From assembly GCF_029855125.1 (NCBI RefSeq), contig NZ_CP123229.1, positions 2,393,501 to 2,457,500 on the forward strand: a stretch of 64,000 nucleotides of DNA, given 5' to 3'. Shown piece by piece: positions 36,775-45,600 of this stretch. Numbering within the stretch: the first letter of the stretch is position 1; the number at the start of each line of letters is the position of its first letter. The notes under the pieces are model-generated. The model made no database searches, was not told the DNA's origin, and saw only the letters and a list, made by a program, of their open reading frames with translations. The stretch comes from Methylocapsa sp. D3K7. Its GTDB lineage: Bacteria; Pseudomonadota; Alphaproteobacteria; Rhizobiales; Beijerinckiaceae. A program made the position numbers and the translations under genes.

Positions 36775-36939
36775 TCAAAGCCGACCCATGAGTAGCAATA
36801 CGACGAGGATGATCAGGATGACGCCGATGACACCGATGCCACCGTGGCCGTAGCCGTAACCGTAGCCGCCGAAGCGGCCACTGAAGCCACCAAGCAAGAA
36901 GATGACGAGGATGATGACAAGTACGAGGCCGAGCGACAT
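36775..36939 (-). CDS. DUF3309-like 54-aa membrane peptide
   Basis: Two spans (GLVLVIILVIFLLGGF; GVILIILVVLLLMGRL) with a Gly/Tyr/His linker (GYGYGYGHGG). GGGAGA stands before the ATG. Closest relative in the window is 28387-28551. Confidence 0.75.
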   Translation of the reverse strand: MSLGLVLVIILVIFLLGGFSGRFGGYGYGYGHGGIGVIGVILIILVVLLLMGRL

Positions 36940-37060
36940 GATTTCTCTCCCATCGCAGCACTATTGGAACATTGAGTTTCTTCGCACTCCGACTGTGAAC
37001 CCCTTGATCAGCATTTTCTGGATGGCGCGCTATTGAGGGCGCCATCCGGGAATTACGAAA

Positions 37061-37207
37061 CTACTTCTTCTCAATGGAAATACCGCTTTTGCCGACGTCG
37101 ATCTCGATGCCAGTGGTTTTCTGCCGCTCCTGGTAGAACTGATAGCCCAAGACCACAGTGGCAACGGCGAGCGCGCCGATGATTAGGTAGAGAACGTTGC
37201 GATTCAT
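37061..37207 (-). CDS. 48-aa single-span membrane protein
   Basis: MNRNVLYLIIGALAVATVVL forms one span, then a charged tail (QERQKTTGIEIDVGKSGISI). The ATG at 37207 follows the sequence CCGGCG with no strong SD; the IS256 left end begins 22 nt upstream and may have removed the promoter. An inactivated copy lies at 20679-20831. Confidence 0.65.
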   Translation of the reverse strand: MNRNVLYLIIGALAVATVVLGYQFYQERQKTTGIEIDVGKSGISIEKK

Positions 37208-37228
37208 CGCCGGAGCTATGGCCGAAAG

Positions 37229-38312
37229 TTGGTGACAGCGTAATGAGGTGAGGCGGCGTATCGTGGGGTGTTCGAAGCTCCACTTTCCATTAAAGGAAGA
37301 TACGCCGTGACCCAGAATAATATCGTTAAATTCGCCGAGCCAGGTGCATTTGAGGATCCACTTACTGAAGTTTTGCGCTGCGGGGCGCGGAAGCTTTTGG
37401 CCGATGCCATCGAGGCCGAGGTTTCCGATTTCCTTGACCGGCATTCCCGCTTTTTGACTGAGGAAGGTCAGCAAAGGCTGGTTCGCCATGGGCATTTGCC
37501 CGAGCGCGAGATCATGACCGGTATCGGTCCGGTCGGCGTGCGCGCGCCCCGGGTTCGCGATCGTGTCGGCCAGGGCGAGGCGCGCATCCGCTTTTCGTCG
37601 GCGATTCTGCCGCCCTATGCGCGCCGATCGAAGAGCCTCGAGGTGTTGATCCCGATCCTCTACCTGAAGGGCATATCCACGGGCGATTTCGAGGAGGCGC
37701 TGGCCGCGTTGCTTGGCAAGGATGCCGGCGGCCTTTCGGCATCAACCGTCGCAAGGCTTAAGGACGCTTGGGTCGACGAGCACGTGCGCTGGTCGAAGCG
37801 TGACCTTACTGCCAAGCGCTATGTCTACTTTTGGGTTGACGGGATCTACGTTCAAGCTCGGCTAGAAGATGACGCTCAGTGCCTATTGGTCATTGTCGGT
37901 GCGACGCCGGAAGGCAAAAAGGAATTCGTCGCTCTCGTCGCCTTCGACGCGTTCGTCGAAATCTACGCCATCAAATATGAGAAGGCGGTCGAATGCCTGA
38001 CCAAAGATCGCGAAACTTTGCTCGCCTTCTACGACTTCCCAGCAGAGCACTGGAAGCATCTGCGCACGTCGAACCCCATCGAGAGCACATTCGCGACCGT
38101 GCGCCACCGAACGATACGCTCCAAGGGGTGCCTATCGAACAAAACAGCTATCGCCATGGTCTTCAAGCTTGCTCAAGCGGCGGAGAAACATTGGCGTCGC
38201 CTCGATGGAAAAAGTCAATTGCCAAAGGTCGTTCTCGGAGTAAAGTTCACTGACGGAATCGAGGTTGCAAAAGAACAAGTTCAAACTGCCGCCTGACCTC
38301 GCTCGTCACCAA
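37229..38312 (+). mobile_element. IS256-family element, internally deleted
   Basis: The ends share inverted repeats: TTGGTGACAGCG at the left and, inward from the right, TTGGTGACGAGCG, each followed by GAGGT and AGGCGGC. No clear target duplication next to them. The transposase within lacks about 80 residues. Confidence 0.7.
37307..38296 (+). pseudogene. IS256 transposase with in-frame internal deletion
   Basis: GTG start at 37307 (VTQNNIVKFAEPG). The protein keeps the first catalytic Asp (YFWVDGIYVQARLEDD) and the final Glu (TSNPIESTFATVRHR). Between GATPEGKKE and AFDAFVEIYAIKYEKA the usual block with the second Asp (normally DGALGFW) is missing, with the frame kept. 329 codons against about 400 in the family. 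Cannot be active alone. Confidence 0.8.
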
Positions 38313-38319
38313 AATTCAA

Positions 38320-38787
38320 TCATAGCTCCATTTGTAACATCGACGAGGTAATGGACGTTGCGCCTTCCTGCGACTCACTGGGTGCTATCCCTGGTTGGTT
38401 CGCTTCGTCAGCCCAAGCGATCCTATCGCTGGTACACAACAGAGCGCATGTGATAGCTGCAATGCGTATAGAGTCGGGAGATTTTTTCGGCTTGCCGAAT
38501 AGTCGTAATCCCAATTTCCGCGCAACAAGTGGCTGATCCTGCATGGACACGGCTGCAAGACTTAAGACATCGTTGATGAGTCCGGACCGACAGATCCCCG
38601 GGGTGCGAACCATGTCCGATACTGGCGTTCTGCGCCAGCAAACGAAACCGTACGCGCGTCCATTCGGAGCGGCTTCGCCAAAAGATTGATCAGCAGACTT
38701 TAGCGGGTTTTTCAAATTGCAAAGAGCGCTTGTATCAACGACTTTTTCTCTTTCCACGCTCTTTAAGCCTGAGCTAGCTTGCTGCAT
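38320..38787 (-). CDS. Possible gene fragment cut by IS256
   Basis: A frame of up to 155 codons running into the IS256 right end. One stretch (MQDQPLVARKLGLRLFGKPK) looks protein-like, the rest less so. No family recognised and no good ribosome binding site. Might be debris. Confidence 0.2.
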   Translation of the reverse strand: MQQASSGLKSVEREKVVDTSALCNLKNPLKSADQSFGEAAPNGRAYGFVCWRRTPVSDMVRTPGICRSGLINDVLSLAAVSMQDQPLVARKLGLRLFGKPKKSPDSIRIAAITCALLCTSDRIAWADEANQPGIAPSESQEGATSITSSMLQMEL

Positions 38788-38845
38788 TAGAGATGATGCA
38801 CCCGTTCAAATTTAAAATATTTAGACCATCGACTTTGTCAACAAT

Positions 38846-39637
38846 ATGATTTGGCAGCTTAGACTAAACCTTCGACCTGGGATTGGGCGCTTATGTTTTC
38901 GAGGGCCACGCGGAGTGCCGCTCGATCATGTCCGTTTCCTTCTCCGCCTCGCCGAGCTCGAACTCATAGATCGCGAAAGACGGATGGTCGAGCGGCGCAT
39001 CCGCGCCGCGCATTTTTCGGCGGTGAAGAGTTTCGACACGTTCGACTTCGCCGCGATTGCCTCGCTCAACAAGCCGCTCGTTCTCGAACTGGCCCGTTGC
39101 GAATATCTCGTCGCCCGCGAGAACATCATTGCTCTCGGCAACAGCGGGACCGGCAAGACACATGCGTGCCTGGCGCTTGGCCTCATGGCTTGTAAGCGCG
39201 GCTTTTCGGTCGCCTTCTTCACCGCGGCCAGCCTCGTCCATCAATTGATGGAGGCGCGCGACCAGCGACGGTTGCTCAAGCTCCAAGCTCAGCTCGCCTC
39301 CGTCAAGCTCCTCATTATCGATGAACTCGGCTACGTGCGGCTCTCGCAGACCGGCGCGGAGCTGCTCTTCGAGATCTTCAGCCAGCGTCATGAATGCGGC
39401 TCGACCATCGTCACGTCGAACCTGCCGTTCGAGGAGTGGACCAGCGTCTTCGGCAGCCAGCGTCTAACCGGCGCGCTGCTCGATCGGCTGACGCATCACG
39501 TCCATATCCTGGAGCTGAATGGCGAGAGCTACCGACTCAGGCAATCGCAGGCGAGGCGGCGGCGCGATCCGCGACCTTCCAACGAGATCGCCGAAGCCGT
39601 CGATCCAGAAACCGGCGAAATCACACCCGCTTCCTGA
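38846..39637 (+). pseudogene. istB: IS21-family helper ATPase (IstB) remnant
   Basis: From about residue 26 the sequence is IstB: DHVRFLLRLAELELIDRERR, the P-loop GNSGTGKT, LLIIDELGYV (Walker B) and IVTSNLPFEEWTSVFG. The first 25 residues do not match the family, so the N-terminus was replaced. The transposase gene istA, normally just upstream, is absent. The 140 nt after the stop look like the usual IS21 tail. Confidence 0.75.
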
Positions 39638-40271
39638 AAGCCGCGTCCGCCCCGGCTGCGAAACCCCGGCCATCTCCGCCGGGGCGGACACGGCGCGTCG
39701 AGCTCTACGCCCAGCCGCCAAATGGCCTGGTTTTGCTCCGCCCCGATGGCAGACTTTTACTCCGCCGTTGACAGCTCTCTTTGAGATAGGCGCGGTTGAC
39801 GAGGCGCTCGAGCACGCGCGGCGCGCGCAGCCATTGGGGCGAAGAGGCGGGCGCCTCCGACGATGAGCTCGCCAAGATCAATGCATTGGTGACGCGAAGC
39901 CGAGGCTTCCTATGATTTGGATGTTGGATCCGCCTGTGTTTGGGGGAGTTCGAGGCGTTCACCGACCGCGTCATCGACTTGGCGCACAGGAAACGCGTCG
40001 CACACAAATTGAGCGTCCAATTGCGGAGAGCCCTTTGCGATATTGTCGAGTCCCGTTTCTCCCAAGACATCGTCAGATCGCCACAATCATCGAAGGTCGG
40101 TCTCGGTCAAGGCGTGCCCTCGCAACCCGCTTCTGCCAGGAATCGGGCAAGATTTGATCAGGCCCTCGTTGAACAAGCAACGATTTTGACGCCGGTGGGG
40201 CGACCGGTCGATCGTCGGCGACTGTGGTCGGTTTTGGATATGGAGCGTTTATGCTGATGGAGACTCATGAA
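39638..40271. other. Junction region, no supported gene
   Basis: Contains the IS21-type tail to about 39780. A plus frame 39940-40257 (FEAFTDRVIDLAHRKRVAHK) is open but I know no family for it. Probably part of the debris at the left border of the catabolic operon. Confidence 0.3.
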
Positions 40272-40634
40272 TTATATAGATATTTCAATCATATACGTGT
40301 TCGCATTTTTGTTCTGATCGGCGCGCCACTTGCCAACAAAACTGGGCACTCCGGCCGGACCTGCCCCACCGCCCATGACAAGACGTTCGAGAACCGTCCG
40401 GCGGCTGACGATTCGGATTTCCGCATCGTCAACCTCCACCTGATCGACCATGGAACGAATATAGGCGCGCCGGAATGGCGTCTCGCCGGTCAGCGCATTG
40501 GCGCGCATTGTAGAGCATTCTTGCGAGATGCTGCGGAGGGCCGCACACGCAAATTGCCTCCCGCAAGACGGGATAACGAGATAGCGGGAGGGGGCTGATG
40601 AGCATCCTGACAGAGCTGCCGCGCTACGAAGCAA
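40272..40634 (-). pseudogene. C-terminal fragment of a large serine recombinase
   Basis: The part from about 40508 reads PFRRAYIRSMVDQVEVDDAE and RTVLERLVMGGGAGPAGVPS followed by FVGKW, the C-terminal signature of plasmid and ICE serine recombinases. The catalytic N-terminal and the recombinase domains are absent. It ends 100 nt from the end of the minus-strand operon and marks a possible excision border. Confidence 0.65.
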
Positions 40635-40740
40635 GTCTCGATGCTTGATGTAAAGGGCGCCACTTCGTCGAGATGTCAGACGTCAATCCATTACCGCCCG
40701 ATCATGGATCGGTCATTGTCTAGAGCCTTTGGTATGATTC

Positions 40741-41952
40741 TTAAAGTTGGACGGCATCAAGCGCCTGAAGGATGTCGTCCTTCAAATCTGAAAGTGTTTC
40801 CAGCCCAATAGAAAAGCGGATGAGTCCATCGCTGATGCCATGCTTCCGCCGCTCTTCTTCCGTGTAAGTGGAATGAGTCATACTGGCGGGATGCTGGACA
40901 AGCGTCTCGGCGTCGCCAAGACTTACGGCTCGGGTCACCAGGGAAAGTCGGTTCATGAAGGCCATCCCCTCTTTCTTGCCGCCTCGCAATTCGCAAGCGA
41001 CCAAACCACCGAACGCCGCCATCTGGCGTCGTGCAAGTTGGTGGAATGGCGAGTGCGCTAGCCCGGGATAGGAAACCCGGGTGACCGCGCGATGCTGCTC
41101 CAGCAGCTCGGCGATGGCCAGCGCCGACGAGCAATGACGTTCCATACGCAGTTCTAGCGTCTTCAGGCCGCGCAAAAGGAGGAACGCGGTCAGCGGAGCA
41201 ATGGTGGCACCCGTGAGGTAGCGCAACCCCTGGCGCCGGATCGTTTCGACGATGCTTCTTGGTCCCGCGACGACGCCAGCGATAAGGTCGCCATGCCCCC
41301 CAATGAACTTGGTCGCTGAATGCACAACGAGGTCGGCGCCCAGGAGGATGGGCTGCTGCAATGCGGGCGTGGCGAAGGTATTGTCGACGATAACCAGGGC
41401 TCCGGCCTGGTGCGCGATCCGACCGACGGCGGCAACGTCAATGATCCTGAGATTCGGATTCGCCGGAGACTCGAAAAAGACGAGCTTTGGCGCGCCGAGG
41501 CTTACGGCCGCTTCGACCGCATCGAGATCTGTGAAGTCCGCCACCACCACCTTCACTCCAAAGCGGGTCAAGCCACGCACAAAAAGGACAAAACTGTTGC
41601 CGTAGAGGGTGTGATCGATAACCACCTGGTCTCCCGCCTGCAGCAGCGTCCATAAGGTCGAGCTGATGGCCGCCATGCCGGAGGCCACGGCGAGACCGGC
41701 CTCGGCACTCTCCAGACTGGCGAAACGCTCCTCAAAGAGGGCCTGTGTAGGATTGCGTGTTCGCCCGTACACATAGCCTTCCCGTTCACCCCGAAAAATC
41801 TCCTCACCAGCCTCCGCTGTCTCGAAGGCATAAGTGGAGGTCATGAAGACGGGCGGCGTCAACGCGCCCGACTCATCGGCGGGCCTGTAGCCAACGTGGA
41901 TGGCCCTGGTGGCAAACCCTTCCTTGGCCTGGTTTGAGGTATCCCTACCCAT
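40741..41952 (-). CDS. Cys/Met-metabolism PLP enzyme (methionine gamma-lyase-like)
   Basis: 403 aa from the ATG at 41952. Fold type I PLP enzyme of the trans-sulfuration family: TRAIHVGYRPADESGALTPP, YGRTRNPTQ, and the PLP Lys in VHSATKFIGGHGD. These enzymes break or make C-S bonds at the beta or gamma carbon (methionine gamma-lyase, cystathionine lyases, sulfhydrylases). It is the last gene of the coenzyme M operon, 110 nt behind the SauS-like gene. A role in sulfur supply to coenzyme M or in C-S cleavage of a cysteine adduct is an inference from position. Confidence 0.8.
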   Translation of the reverse strand: MGRDTSNQAKEGFATRAIHVGYRPADESGALTPPVFMTSTYAFETAEAGEEIFRGEREGYVYGRTRNPTQALFEERFASLESAEAGLAVASGMAAISSTLWTLLQAGDQVVIDHTLYGNSFVLFVRGLTRFGVKVVVADFTDLDAVEAAVSLGAPKLVFFESPANPNLRIIDVAAVGRIAHQAGALVIVDNTFATPALQQPILLGADLVVHSATKFIGGHGDLIAGVVAGPRSIVETIRRQGLRYLTGATIAPLTAFLLLRGLKTLELRMERHCSSALAIAELLEQHRAVTRVSYPGLAHSPFHQLARRQMAAFGGLVACELRGGKKEGMAFMNRLSLVTRAVSLGDAETLVQHPASMTHSTYTEEERRKHGISDGLIRFSIGLETLSDLKDDILQALDAVQL

Positions 41953-42061
41953 TTTTCTGGAGCCTCCGCTTTGTTGTGTCTGCCACCCATTTGCGCCTAT
42001 AGAAACGCCGGAAATTGACGAGTCGATCGAATCGCGTCGCCTAACTATGCGGGCACCACGC

Positions 42062-43495
42062 TCACTCATTGCCGTATTTTGCCCAGTGAGCGCCGAATAT
42101 CTCATCCGCCACTAGTCGGCGCGGCGTCATCGGGCGGGAGACCCAGGTTAGATTGAAGAAATGGCGGACATTGACGTTCTCGGTCGTGATATTCCCGCCC
42201 CAGGATCCGCAGGATAGCGAAAGAGTGTAGGGAAGCCCATTGCGAACGCTGCCTGCCCCTTCGTTCATGCTCTGGTTGACCATTACGCGCGCCGTTTTGG
42301 TGCCAAGGGCCAATGCCAGGACATGATCGTTGCGACTGCTGTGGATACCGCACGTGTGACCGGCGCCTTGGTACTGTGTGATTTGGTTGACCAGGTCGAC
42401 CGCGCCGTCAATACCCCCGCTGTATCGGTAGAGTGCAAGCACCACCGACAGCTTTTCTCCCGAAAACGGATGGACCTCGCCGACGCCCTCCTCCTCGACC
42501 ACGAGGAAAGTGCGGTCCGGAGCGATCTCGATTCCAGCCAATTCGGCAATCCGGGCAGCGGGCTTAGCGACAACCTCGATCAACGGAATGTGCCCATCCT
42601 TCGGCCACATAACGGCTTGCAGGTGGGCTTTTTCGGCCGGAGTGCAAACATGACCGCCGCGCTCGATGAGCTTACCCTTCAGTGTTTCGTAGATGGAGGA
42701 GTGGGCGGCGACGGAATTGTCGGCGAGGCAGCTCGTCGCGTAATCGAAGGTCTTCGCGTTGGCGATCATTTGCGCGGCGTCGTCGAGGTCGGCGCTCTCA
42801 TCGACGACATGCACGGCATTGCCGACTCCAACGCCATAGGCCGGCGTCCCGGAGCTGTACGCCGCTTTCACCATGCCGGCGCCGCCCGTCGCAACAATCA
42901 AGTCGCTCATGCGCATCAGCAGTTCGGTCTTTGCAATCGACGGACGTTCGATGACCTGGATGAGGTCGGCTGGCGCTCCGACCTGCAGACATCCCTTGCG
43001 CATGACCTCGACAACCGCCGCGGACGTCTTCCTGGTCCGCGGATGGGGCGCGATGATGATCGCATTGCGCGCCTTTAGCGCCCCTAGCGCCTTAACCGGT
43101 GGCGTGGCGTCCGGCCCCGTGGTGGGAATGAGAGCGGCAATGACGCCGACCGGCTTGGCGATCTTGACCAAGCCACGCGCCGGGTCTTCCTCGACGATGC
43201 CACAGGTCTTGATCGAAGCCATGTCGGCCAGGGTTCCCATCACGCGATTGGCGAACTTGGCGATCTTGTCTTGAACATTACCAAAGCCTCCCTCTTCGAC
43301 TGCAAGTTTGGCCAGCGCCTCGCGCGACTTGTAGACCTGCCACCCCACCGCCGTGACCAGGGCGTCCGCCTGTTCCTGGGCATAGTTTCCTATTGCGGCC
43401 TGCGCATCGCGCGCCCGCCCCACCATCGCTTCTATTTCGCAGCGCGCCTCGTCTTCGGCGGCAACAACAGCGGGAGCCTTCGTGAGCGTCTGCAT
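42062..43495 (-). CDS. sauS: Acylating sulfoacetaldehyde dehydrogenase (SauS-like)
   Basis: 477 aa from the ATG at 43495, which follows AAGGAGGG; a TTG at 43519 overlaps the ligase stop but is less likely. CoA-acylating aldehyde dehydrogenase: Cys in FDYATSCLADNSVAAHSS, IIIAPHPRTRKTSAAVVEVM, and VEEEGVGEVHPFSGEKLSVV, which closely follow what I know of SauS from Cupriavidus necator. SauS turns sulfoacetyl-CoA and NADPH into sulfoacetaldehyde (or the reverse). Other acylating aldehyde dehydrogenases are alternatives. Its place next to an acyl-CoA ligase and coenzyme M genes supports a C2-sulfonate substrate. Confidence 0.7.
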   Translation of the reverse strand: MQTLTKAPAVVAAEDEARCEIEAMVGRARDAQAAIGNYAQEQADALVTAVGWQVYKSREALAKLAVEEGGFGNVQDKIAKFANRVMGTLADMASIKTCGIVEEDPARGLVKIAKPVGVIAALIPTTGPDATPPVKALGALKARNAIIIAPHPRTRKTSAAVVEVMRKGCLQVGAPADLIQVIERPSIAKTELLMRMSDLIVATGGAGMVKAAYSSGTPAYGVGVGNAVHVVDESADLDDAAQMIANAKTFDYATSCLADNSVAAHSSIYETLKGKLIERGGHVCTPAEKAHLQAVMWPKDGHIPLIEVVAKPAARIAELAGIEIAPDRTFLVVEEEGVGEVHPFSGEKLSVVLALYRYSGGIDGAVDLVNQITQYQGAGHTCGIHSSRNDHVLALALGTKTARVMVNQSMNEGAGSVRNGLPYTLSLSCGSWGGNITTENVNVRHFFNLTWVSRPMTPRRLVADEIFGAHWAKYGNE

Positions 43496-43515
43496 GGTCT
43501 CGCCCTCCTTCTTGC

Positions 43516-45600
43516 TCAAGCGAGCGCCACAGAATCGGCGACGCGCATGCGCACGTCGACGATAGTGAATTCATCGCTATCCGCGATGATGGGATTGAGG
43601 TCCAGTTCGCCGAGCCAGGTGGCGGCGCAGAACCATTGCGACAGGTCGGCGATCAATCGGGAGAATCGAAAGAGATCGATTGGCGGGCGGCCTCGATATC
43701 CGGCAAATAGCTTACGGCCTTTCAGCTCATCCAGCATGGTCCGCGCTTCCTCGGCTTCGATCGGCGCCAAGCGCAGGGCCACGTCATCCAAGATTTCCGT
43801 CCACACACCGCCGAGGCCGGCCATTACGATCGGCCCAAAGAGCGGATCACGCCGAGCCCCGAGGATCAGTTCGGCACCAGGTCCCGCCTGCCGCTGCAAA
43901 AGAGCCGGGCCGGCGCCTAGCCGGCGAGAGAAATCCTCGAATGCCTCGGCGACGGCGGCGCCATCGGTGAGGCCCAGGCGCACGGCGCCTGCGTCGCTTT
44001 TATGCGTCAACTTGGGGCGCTCGGCCTTGAGGACGACCGGAAATTGCAACTTGGCTGCCGCCGCGGCTGCAGCGGCAGGGTCAGTAACTACGATCCAGCG
44101 CGCCACGGGGAAGCCCGCCTGCTGCAGCAGAGAAAGTGCGGCGGCCGAGTTCAACCAGCCCGCGTCGTCGACAGCCGCAGGCTGCGGAATTGGCTCGCCT
44201 GCAGACAGGCGCGCCAGTGGTCGGATCGGTCGCGAGACAGTGGCGGCAAGAGCAGCAGCTGTCGCCCCAGGCCAAGCGTGGCAGGGCACCCCGGCCGCTT
44301 GCAGCTTATTGCGATTGGCGTCAGCCGATCGCTGCGCCACCCAGCAGACGTGGATCGGCTTGATTGAGCCTCGCTGACGCGCTCGTTCACTCGCCGCAAT
44401 GACGGCGTCGCAGACCTCAGGCATTAGCGCCGAGCGCTGCAACAGGATGGGAACAACTGCGTCCACTTCGCTGGACGTCATTAGTGCTTCAACCGTAAAT
44501 TCGTACATTGCGGCGAAGCGCTGCCAGTCGGTCGTGACGTCGATAGGATTGACGGCCGAACCTTGCGGCGGCAGTTGGCTTGCGATCGTCGCTTGCAGCC
44601 CCGGTGATAGAGCTGGAACGGCGAGACCTTTCGACTCGAGCAGATCGGTCAGCTCCACGCCTGCGCCGCCGGAATTGGTGACGATGCCGATATTGCGGCC
44701 GCGCAGTGGCGGCTGGCGATCGAGGGAAGCGGCCACGTCGAGAAGCGCCAGGCCATCTTCGACGAGATGAACGCCTGCCTGACGGAGCGCCGCGAAAATG
44801 ATCGCCTCGTCGCCGGAGAGCGCGGCCGTGTGGCTGGCTGCTGCCCTTTGGGCGTCGGGATGACACCCTGTCTTCAACACCACCACGGGCTTTCTCATCA
44901 CTACCGCCGCCGCTGCCTCGAACAGCCGGCGGCCATCGGAGATCGATTCTAGCAGCATGGCGACGACCTTCGTCTCCGGATCCCGCCCCATAAATTCGAG
45001 TAGCTCGACTTCATTGAGGTCAATCTTATTGCCAAGGGCAGCAATCTTGGCGAAGCCAATGCCGTCATCCACCGAGCGCGAATACGCCGCCATTCCATAG
45101 GCTCCACTCTGAGTGAGCAGGGAAATGCCCCCGCGTCCGGGCAAGCCGATGGATAGGGAACCGTTGAGGCCGGACGCGGTGTTGATGACGCCAAAACAGT
45201 TCGGGCCGAGAATCCGCACTCCATGTGCAGCCGCTATGCTGGCCACCTTGCGCTGCAGCTCGACGCCGCGTGGCCCAGTCTCGGCGAAGCCGCCGCTGAT
45301 AACGATAACGACAGGAACCCCTGCGGCGCCGCAGTCGGCAATTACGTCCGGCACAGCCGTCGGCGGCGTGATGACGATCGCCAAATCGACCGGCTCGGGA
45401 ACAGCTCCGAGACTGGGATAGGCTGGACAACCCAGGATCTCGCTGGCCGACGGATGGATCGCAACGACCTCGCCGGCGAAGCCCGCCTCAACTGCCGTCA
45501 GATTACGCAGGAACAAGGCTCCAGCTTTGCCTTGAGAGGCCGAAGCTCCGACGACCGCCACTCGGCGCGGGGTGAACAGAGCGTCTTGCCAATCAGTCAC
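43516..45600 (-). CDS. ADP-forming acyl-CoA ligase (candidate sulfoacetate-CoA ligase)
   Basis: 694 aa, GTG start overlapping the xcbE stop (GTGA). Domains: CoA-binding Rossmann part (VAVVGASASQGKAGALFLRN), ligase middle part (GRGGISLLTQSGAYGMAAYS; IGIVTNSGGAGVELTDLLES) and C-terminal ATP-grasp (LKAERPKLTHKSDAGAVRLG). This fused layout is that of NDP-forming acetate-CoA ligases. With the SauS-like enzyme it would convert sulfoacetate to sulfoacetyl-CoA and then sulfoacetaldehyde. Cupriavidus uses an unrelated ligase for this, so the substrate is an inference. An organic acid from the epoxide pathway is the main alternative. Confidence 0.75.
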   Translation of the reverse strand: MTDWQDALFTPRRVAVVGASASQGKAGALFLRNLTAVEAGFAGEVVAIHPSASEILGCPAYPSLGAVPEPVDLAIVITPPTAVPDVIADCGAAGVPVVIVISGGFAETGPRGVELQRKVASIAAAHGVRILGPNCFGVINTASGLNGSLSIGLPGRGGISLLTQSGAYGMAAYSRSVDDGIGFAKIAALGNKIDLNEVELLEFMGRDPETKVVAMLLESISDGRRLFEAAAAVVMRKPVVVLKTGCHPDAQRAAASHTAALSGDEAIIFAALRQAGVHLVEDGLALLDVAASLDRQPPLRGRNIGIVTNSGGAGVELTDLLESKGLAVPALSPGLQATIASQLPPQGSAVNPIDVTTDWQRFAAMYEFTVEALMTSSEVDAVVPILLQRSALMPEVCDAVIAASERARQRGSIKPIHVCWVAQRSADANRNKLQAAGVPCHAWPGATAAALAATVSRPIRPLARLSAGEPIPQPAAVDDAGWLNSAAALSLLQQAGFPVARWIVVTDPAAAAAAAAKLQFPVVLKAERPKLTHKSDAGAVRLGLTDGAAVAEAFEDFSRRLGAGPALLQRQAGPGAELILGARRDPLFGPIVMAGLGGVWTEILDDVALRLAPIEAEEARTMLDELKGRKLFAGYRGRPPIDLFRFSRLIADLSQWFCAATWLGELDLNPIIADSDEFTIVDVRMRVADSVALA

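Noticed and set aside
43271..44377. 368-codon plus-strand frame opposite the ligase and dehydrogenase genes
   Set aside because: Ser/Arg/Ala-rich shadow translation crossing two real genes.
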